64,000 nt of DNA. Origin: a beta proteobacterium AAP65 (GTDB taxonomy: Bacteria; Pseudomonadota; Gammaproteobacteria; Burkholderiales; Burkholderiaceae_C). How positions within the stretch are numbered: the first letter of the stretch is position 1; each line of letters starts with the position of its first letter. This document shows positions 42,931 to 51,900 of this stretch, piece after piece. Made by a program: the position numbers and the translations under genes. The notes beneath the pieces were generated by a model. The model saw nothing but the letters and a program-made list of their open reading frames with translations, searched no databases and was not told the DNA's origin. The DNA lies in contig LJHW01000008.1 in NCBI GenBank assembly GCA_001295865.1, positions 1 to 64,000 of the forward strand, in the 5' to 3' direction.

Positions 42931-45900
42931 CGCAAGGCCGCGGCGGCAGCACGGGTCTGCGTGCGGCGGCCGTATTCGCCCTGCAGGTTCAGCTCTACCG
43001 CCAGCCGCGCGCTCAAGCGCAGCTCGGCCAGGGCCGAGAGCACGGCGAGATCGGACACCGGCGTCACGCCCACCACGCTGAAGGGCTGGCTGTGCAGGGT
43101 CTGGAAGGCGGCGTGCTGCCGGTGCTCTGACCAGGCCTCGTGCGCCCAGGCCAGGCGGCCGCGCAGGCTCAGCACCTCGCCGCCGCGCAGCGCGATGCGG
43201 CCGTCGGCGGCCGCGCCCAGCTCGCTGCGCAACTGCGTGTAGGCGCCGCGCCCGTAGTTCAGCGCCAGGTGCGCTTGCAGGCTGGCGGCTTCCTGGTGGG
43301 CGCGCGTCACGTGGTGCTGCACCTGCAGCGCGCCATAGGGCGCCAGGCCCCAGCCGGGCAGCGCCATGCGCCAGCCGTACTCACCGCGCAAGCCCAGGGC
43401 GTAGCCGTCCAAACGCGCGCGGTACTGCGCGCCGGTCAGCTCGAAGAGACGCTCGGTGTCGGCCTGGTGGCGCGCGTAGCTCAGCGCGGCGGCGACGTAG
43501 GTGCCGCCGGCGGGGCCGGTGCCAGGCGCAGCAGCGCCGCTGCCGAGCTCGCGCGCCCCGTACACGCCCAGCTGCACCGCGCGGCCGCTGGCGCTGTAGC
43601 CGTGCGACATGCGCAGCTTGGATTGCGCGCTGGCCAGCGCCACGCCCACCGTGGTGCGGGCGTCCAGCCGCGTGTCGGTGCCGGCGGCCAGGCCGCCCAG
43701 GCGCGCTTCGACATTGGCGGTGCCGGCGCCGCTGTAGCGCGCGCCGTGCCTTTCGCCCAGGGCCTGCACCCAGGCGGCGTGCCCGGCCTGGCCGGCCGGC
43801 AGCGCATCGGGCTGGGCGCCCACGCGGTCGGTCAGCAGGCGTGCGAACACCGTGCCCTGGCGTGCGCCCACGGTGGCCACCGTGGTGGCGCCCGCGCCCG
43901 ACAGCTCCCAGTAGGCCTGGTGCAGCTCCTGCGGCGAGCGCAGCGCCACCAGCCGCGCGGTGAGGGCGCGGAAGTTCTCGCGCTCGTCGCCCTGGGCCGT
44001 GCCCAGCACATCGCCCAGGCGCTGCACGTCCTCGTTCATGCCCTCGGGGCTGAAGTCGGCGTGGGCGCTGAAGGCGAGGGCGCCGTCCTGGGGGTGCAGG
44101 CGGAAGTCGAGGATGGCCGTGTCCTCCAGCGTCAGCGCGCTGGCGTCCACACCCTGGCCGGCGCTGACGATGGCGCCCAGCTCGCGCGTGCCCGGCGCCA
44201 CCTTGTGCGCGTCCACCAGCTGCGGGCGCAGCGCGCCCTGCAGCGTGGCGCGGCCGCTGACCTCCAGCGTGTCCATGGCGCCGCCGGCGTGGTCCAGGCG
44301 CAGGTGCAGCGTGCCTTCAGCGCCCTGCTCGAAGTGGCCGTCGATGCGCGTGGCCGCACCGGCGCTGCCGCCGTGGGCCAGCGAGCCGTCGTTGCGCAGC
44401 GTGCCGCTGCCGCCCAGGTCGAGCGTGCCGCCGTGCACCAGGCGGCCGCCGGCCTGGTTGTGCACGCGGTTGTTGGCGCCATCGGCCAGCTGCAGGTTGC
44501 CTTGCATCAGGCCGCGGTTGTTGATGAGGATGTCGCCGCCGGTGGTGTGCACGGCCAGGCCGGCGTGGCCGTCGGCGCTGCCGATCTGGCCGTCGTTGTG
44601 CACCTCGTTGATGGGGCCGTCGAAGCGGATGGCCGCGGCCCCGCTGCCGCCCTGCACCGATGCGCCGGGCGCCACTTCCAGGATCGGGTCGGTGGACGAC
44701 CAGGCCCAGAGGCCATAGGCGCCGGCACCGGTGACGGTGATGTTCACGCCCTTGGCCAAGGTCACCTTCACCACCCCGGCGTTGCCGGTGCCATTGCCGC
44801 CGCCATAGCCCGTGGTGCTGCTGCCGTTGGTGACGATGCCCCCGCCGCCACGCACCGACTGGGCCACCACGCCGTGAGCGCCAGCGCCGCTGGTGGTGAT
44901 GGGGGCGTTGACGTTGACAGTGACGTCGCTGGCATCGCCGTGACGCCCGCGCTGCGTGGTGGACAAGGCGCCCCCGGTGCCCAGCACCGCGCCGCCGCCA
45001 CCACCCACGCTCTGCGCCAGGATGCCGAAGGCGTTGACGCCGCTGGTGCTGATGGGCGCGTTGCTGTTGACGAGCACGGCCGCGCCGTGGCCGCCGTCGC
45101 CGGCGGTGCCGCCGAGCTGCGCGCCGCTGCTGGCATAGGCCAGGCCGCCGCCGCCGCCGATGCTCTGCGCCACGATGCCCACCGAGCCCGCGCCCGTGGT
45201 GCTGATGGCGGCGCTGTTGTTCACCGTCACCGGGCCGGCGCGGTTGTAGTCCGACTTCACCGAGGTGCCGCCCAGGTGGGTGTTGCTGGTCAGCGCCAGC
45301 GCCAGCCCGCCGCCGCCGGCCACCGACTGCGCCACCAGCGCCGGTGCCATGTCGCCCCGGGTGGCCAGGCTGCCGCCGTCGATGTTGACGTTGAGCGTGC
45401 CGCTGCCCCAGTCCTTGCCGCCGGTGCTGCCCAGGTTCACGGTGCCGCTGAAGACCTGGCCTTCGCGGCCGGCGGCCAGCACGGTGCCGCCGCCGTTGCC
45501 CACGGTCTGCGCCACCAGCCCGGCGGCGTGCAGGCCCTGCGTGGTGAGCACCGGCGCGCCGCTGAGGCTCACGTCGTTGGCGCGGCCACCGTCGCGCGCC
45601 TGGCCCAGCTGGGCGTTGAGCGTGGCGTTGGTGCTGCTCGCGCCGCCGGCGCCCGAGGACGTGGGCGCCACCCAGCTGAAGTAGCCGCCGCCGCCGCCCA
45701 CGCTCTGCGCCAGCACGCCCAGGCTGCCGGCCCCGGTGGTGCCGATGCGCCGCGTGCCCAGGGCCACGGTGGTGCTGTTGCTGTCGCTGTTGCCGCCGTT
45801 GGAGCCCAGCGCGACCTTCAGCCCCATCTCGCTGGCGTGGGTGACGTTGGTGTTGGTGAAGGCGCCGCCGCCGCCGCCGATGCTCTGCGCCAGCAGCGCG

Positions 45901-48900
45901 GTGGCGTTCATGCCGGTGGTGCTGAGGCTTTGCGTGCCGCTGTTCGCCCATACCGCCACGCTGGCGCCGTAGGCCTGGTCGCCGCTGGCGGCCGTGGCCA
46001 GCGTGTGGCCGTAGCTGCCGGTGACGTAGTAGTGCCCGCCCGTGAAGCCGCCGCCACCGCCGATGCCCTGCGCCACCAGGCCCATCGCGCCGTTGCCGCT
46101 GGTGCTGATGTTCTGGCCGGCCCACACGGTGACGAAATCGCTGTGGCCGCCGCCGCCCTTGAGCGTGGTCTGCAGCCCGTTGTAGGGGCTGATCACGGCG
46201 CCGCCGCCGCCGCCGATGCTCTGCGCCAGCACGCCGATGCCGAAGGTGCCCTGCGTGCTGATGCTGCCGCCCATCCAGCTGTTGCCGGCGCAGTTGCCGG
46301 CGGCGTCATGCGCCTGGCACAGCTGCACCAGGCCGCCATGGCTGCCGCTGGGCGCGCCGCCGAGCGTGCTGTCCCACAGCGCGGTGGACAGGCCACCGCC
46401 GCCGCCGATGCTCTGCGCCACCAGGCCGGTGGCGCCATCGCCGCTGGTGCTGAGGGCCGCCTGGCTCTGCAGCCACACGGTGCCGGCCGCGGCGCCGTAG
46501 CTGCCGCCCAGCGTGGTGCTGAAGGCACGCGTGAGGTTCAGGCCACCGCCGCCGCCGATGCTCTGCGCCACCGCGCCGTGCGAGAGCGCACCGGCCGTGC
46601 CGAGGCTGCCGTCCAGCCCGAAGGTGACGGCCCCGCCGCTGCCACCGCTGCCGTTGCCGCCGCTGCGGCCCAGGGCCACGCTGCCGCTGAAATCACCGCC
46701 GTAGAGCGTGGAGGTGGCCGCCGCGCCCACGCCGCCGCCGCCGCCCACGCTTTGCGCCAGCACACCCGGCGCCAAAGCGCCGCTGGTGCTGAGGTTCTGG
46801 TTCAGCAGCACCCGCACGGCGCCGCCGCTGCCGCCGTCGCCGCCTTTGCCACCGAGCTGCCCGCTGACGCTGACGCTGTTGTCGCCACCGCCCGAGACCC
46901 ACGAGGCCGCGCCGCCCAGGCCGCCGCCGCCGCCCACGCTTTGCGCCAGCACGCCGAAGGCCGCCACGCCGCCGGTGCGCAGGCTGCCGCCGCTGGCCAG
47001 CAGCGCCACGCTCACGCTGCCGCCGCTGCCACCGCGGCCGCCGGCGCCGCCGAGGTTCAGGCCCAGGGTGTAGCTGTCGCTGCTGCCATCACTGCTGCCG
47101 TAGCTGCTGCCGCCAGTGCCGCCGCCGCCGCCGATGCTCTGCGCCACCAGGGCGCTGGCGAAATGGCCGGCCGTGCTCACCGCGGCCGCGGCCGGGCTGT
47201 CCACCGACACCGCACCGCCGCTGCCGCCGCCGCTGCTGCCGGCCGCGCCGCCCAGCGCGAGGCTGGCCGTCTTGGTGCCGGCGCCGCCGCTGGTGGTGGT
47301 GCTGTTGCCTCCGCTGCCACCACCGCCACCGATGCTCTGGGCCAGCACGGCACGCGCCTGCTCGCCCTGGGTGCTGATGGCGGCCTGGTAGGTGACGGCC
47401 ACGGTGTTGCCATCACCGGCGCCACCGCCGCTGCCGCCCAGCGCCACGTTGGCGGCCATCTGGCCGCCCGAGGTGCTGCTGGCCGCCGCACCGCCGCTGC
47501 CACCGCCGCCGCCGATGCTCTGCGCCAGCACGCCGTCGGCACCGAAGCCGCCGGTGCTGATGCTGCCCTGGCTGCGCACCTGCACGCTGCCGCCGTTCTG
47601 CCCGCTGCCGGCCTTGCCGCCCAGCGCCAGGCTGACGTTGCTGTTGCCGGCATCGGCGCTGGTGCTGCTGCTGCTGCCGCCCAGGCCACCGCCGCCGCCG
47701 ATGCTTTGCGCCAGCACGCCGTGCGAGAGCACGCCGCCGGTCTGCAGGTGGGCACCGGTGTTCAGATCCACCTGCACGCTGCCGCCCTTGCCGCCGCTGC
47801 CGCCGGTGGCGCCCAGGGCCAGGCTCACGGCATGCGCGCCGCTGCTGGCGTTGCTGCTGCTGCTGCCGGCCACGCCGCCACCGCCGCCCACGCTCTGCGC
47901 CACCAGGGCCGCCGACCGCGCGCCGCTGGTGCTGATGGCGCTGTCGATGTTCAGCACCACGCCGCCGCCGCTGCCGCCACTGCCGCCGCTGCCGCCCAGC
48001 GCCGCCGCCACCGCCACGCCGCTGCTGGCCGAGGCGTTGCTGCCGCCGCTGCCGTCCTGGCTGGCGCTGTTATCGCCGCCGCTGGCATCGCCGGCCGTGG
48101 CGGCGGTGCTCACCGCGCCGCCGCTGCCGCCGCCGCCGCCCACGCTCTGCGCAAACACGCCGGGCGATTGCACGCCGGCCGTGCTGATGCTGCTCTTCAG
48201 GCCACCGCCGCAGCTGCCGTCGCTGCCGACCACGCCGCACACGCGCACGCCGCCGCCGCTGCCGCCACCACCGGCGCTGCCGCCCAGGCCCAGCGCCACC
48301 GAGGCCGAGCTGCCGGCGCCCGTGGTGGACGAGGCCGAGCCGCCGTTGCCGCCGCCGCCGCCCACGCTCTGCGCGTAGATGCCGGCCGAGAGCTGGCCCA
48401 GCGTCATCAGGCTGCCGCCGCTGGCTTGCACGGTGACGGTGTTGCCGCTGCCGGCGCCCGCGCCCTGGCCGCCCAGCGACATCGCCACGCTGGCCTTGGC
48501 CGCGTCGGCGTTGCTGTTGCTGCTGCCGCCGTTGCCACCGCCGCCGCCGATGCTCTGCGCCATCAGCGCCGGCGCGTTCAGCACCGCGTGCACGGTGCTG
48601 CTGCCCACGGCCAGGCCGGTGCGCACATCGCCGATGTGCTGCAGCGTCACGCTGCCGCCGTCGCTGCCCTTGCCGCCGCTGCCGCCGATGGCCAGGCTGG
48701 CCGCATAGCCGCTGTCGGCGCCGGCGGCGCCGCCCTTGCCGGTGTCGTTGCTGCCGGTGCCGCCGGCGCTGGCCGCGTTGCCCTTGTTGTTGGGCGCGGT
48801 GCTGGCCTTGCCGCTGGTGGTGCTGGCGCTGGTCTTGCCGTCGTCGCTGGCCGGCGTCACGCGTGCGGCGGTGCTGGCCGCGCCGCCGTTGCCGCCGCCG

Positions 48901-51900
48901 CCGCCCACGCTTTGCGCCATCAGGCCGGCCGAGAGCGAACGGTAGGTGTCGATGCTGCTCTCGTTGATCAGCACCACGCTGCCGCCGAGGCCACCGCCGC
49001 CACCGCTGCCGCCCAGGCCGAAGGAGGCCGCGGCCTTGCCGCCGGCCTCGCTGGTGCTGCTGGCCGAGCCGCCATCGCCGCCGCCGCCGCCCACGCTTTG
49101 CGCGAACACGCCCAGCGACATCACGCCGCCGGTGTTGATGCGCTGGTGGTTGCGCACGTGCACCGTGCCGCCATCGCCCCCGGTGCCGCCGCTGCCGCCC
49201 AGGCTGACGGCCGCGGCGCTGTTGCCGCCCTGGGCGTTGCTGCTGCTGCTGCCGCCATGGCCGCCGCCGCCGCCCACGCTCTGCGCGAAGAGGCCGCTGG
49301 AGAGATCGCCCAGCGTGGTGACGAAGGCGCGGTTGTCCAGCGTCACGCCGCCGCCCTTGCCGCCCAGGCCGCCGGCGCCGCCGATGCTCAGCGAAGCGCC
49401 GGCGCCGTTGTCGTCTTGCGCCGCGCTCGGGGCCGGCGCGCCGTTGTCCTTGGTGAACTTCTGCGCCACGGCCACCGTGGCATTGCCCACCTGCGTGCCC
49501 ACCAGGCCGGTGTAGGCGGCCACGCCGGCGGCCTGCACGGCGCCTTGCGAGCCGTCGGAGGAAGCCGCCGCCGCGCCGCCATGGCCGCCGCCGCCGCCGA
49601 TGCTCTGCACCAGCACGCCCGGTGACGAAGCCCCGATCGTGTTCAGCGCGCCGCTGGGCGCGGCCACCACGGTGCCGCCATCGCCACCGCCGCCGCCATA
49701 GCCGCCCACGGCCACCGAAGCCGCGTACTTGTTGCTGGTGGCGTTGGCCGCGGCCGCGCCGCCATGGCCACCGCCGCCGCCGATGCTCTGCGCCACCAGG
49801 GCCGGCGCCTGCAGGCCGAAGGTGGCCACGCTGGGCTGGCTGGGCGCGGGCACCGGCGTGCTGCCGGCCGGCGCCGTGGCGCTGCGGCCCTGGGCGTAGC
49901 CGGTGGTGATCCAGTGCGCGGTGGCGGCCACGGTGTCGTTGCCGAAGGCCGCACGCAGATCGGCGTGGTTCGCCAGGTATTGCGCGGCGTTGAAGGTGGC
50001 CGTCGCGCGGCCCTCCATGTAGCCGTAGTTGCGGTAGTGCGCCAGCCCGTTTTGTGCGTTGGCGCCGAAGGCTGCGATCAGGTCGCCGTGCGAGGCGATG
50101 TAGGTCAGCGGGTCGATGTAGGTCATCGGCCCGCCGCTGAGCGCCAGCGTCACCGGCGTGGTGCCGGGCGCAGCGGTGGTGGCGCGGCCTTCGCGGTAGC
50201 CGTACTGCGTGTAGTGGTTGGTGGCTGCGGCGATGTCGTTGCCGTAGGCCGCCTGCAGGTCGGCGTGGTTGGCCAGGTACTGCGCGGCGTTGAAGCCGTT
50301 GACCACGCGGCCCTCGAAGAAGCCGGTGCCCAGGTAGTGCTGCAGGCCCAGGCCGATGTCGTTGCCGAAGGTGCTGATCAGGTCGCCGTGGCTGGCGATG
50401 TAGGTGCGCGGGTCGAAGTTCAGCAGCACCAGGCCGCCGTTGCTGCCCGCACCGCCACCACCGCCGATGGCCACCGCGGCCGAGGCCGTGCCCGAGAAGG
50501 CATTCGAGCTGGCCGCGCCGCCGTTGCCGCCGCTGCCGCCGATGCTCTGCGCCAGCACGCCGATGGCGCGGTCACCCGAACCCAAAGCGCCGTTGAGGGC
50601 CGGCACGCCGGTTTGCACGGCGCCCAGCCAGCGCAGGTCGACCTCGTTGCCGGCGCCGCCGGCCGCGCCCTTGCCGCCCACCGTCACGGCCGCGGCCAGG
50701 CTCTTGCTGTTGGGGTCGCCGCCCGAGGCCGAGGCCGCAAAGGCCGCCGTCGCGCCGCCGTTGCCACCGCCGCCGCCGATGCTTTGCGCCAGCACGCCTA
50801 TCGAGCCCTGGCCCTGCGTGAGCACGGTGTTGCGCCCGGTCACGCCCACGCCGCCGCCCGCCTGGCCGGTGCCGCCGGTGGCGCCGGCCGCACCGGCCGC
50901 GCCCACCGACACCGCCATCGCCGGGTTGCCGGTGGAAGCGCTGCCCGACACCGCCGAGCCCCCGTTGCCGCCGTTGCCGCCGATGCTCTGTGCAATCACC
51001 CCGGCCGACTGATGGCCGCTGGTGGTGACAGGCGCATCGGCCCGCACCAGCACGCCGCCGCCGGTGCCGCCGGTGCCGCCCTGTCCGCCGATGCTGGTGG
51101 CCATGGCCACCACCGTGGTCACCGAACCGCTGGCCGTGAAGCCGCCGTTGCCGCCGCTGCCGCCGATGCTCTGCGCCAGCAAGCCGGGCGAGAGCTGGCC
51201 GCTGGTCGACACCGCTTGGCCCTGCAGGATGTTGGCCGCGCCGGCCTTGCCGCCCGCGCCGCCGCTGCCGCCCAGCGCCACCGAGGGCGCCGCGGCCATG
51301 CTGGCCGAGCCGCTGACGGCCCAGCCGCCGCTGCCCCCCGCACCGCCCAGGCTCTGCGCCACCAGGCCGGCCGATTGCGCGCCTTCGGTGCGCAGCAGCT
51401 CTGCCGTGCAGCAGACGTTCAGCGTCACGTCGCTGGCCGTGCCGCCCTTGCCGCCGCCGCCGCCCAGCGCCGCCGCGAGGCTCAAGCCGCCGGCCAGCGC
51501 GCCGCCGATGGCAAAACCGCCATGGCCGCCGTTGCCGCCGATGCTCTGCCCTTGGATGGCCGGCGAAAACGCAGCGCGGGTGTGGATGCCGCCGGTGTTG
51601 TCGACGCCGATGGCCCCGCCCGTGCCGCCGTTGCCGCCGCCGCCGCCCACCGCCAGGCCCACGCCGGCCTGCAGCGCCAGCACGCCGGCGGCACTGAAGC
51701 CGCCGTGGCCGCCGCCGCCGCCGATGCTCTGCGCCAGGATGCCCGCGGCGTGGCCCTCGGTGGCCGAGAGCGCGTCGATGCGGCCGCTGTTGCGCACGAT
51801 CACCGTCGAGGCGCTGCCGCCACTGCCACCACTGCCGCCCAGGCCCACGCTGACGCCCAGCATGTTGGCAAGGCTGCCGCCAAAGCTGTAGCCGCCGGCA

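Noticed and set aside
43140..49625. 2161-residue plus-strand open frame
   Set aside because: It is an antisense shadow of the autotransporter repeats: low-complexity Ala/Gly/His/Arg composition, no leader, no recognisable domain, and its length follows from the GC-rich repeat.
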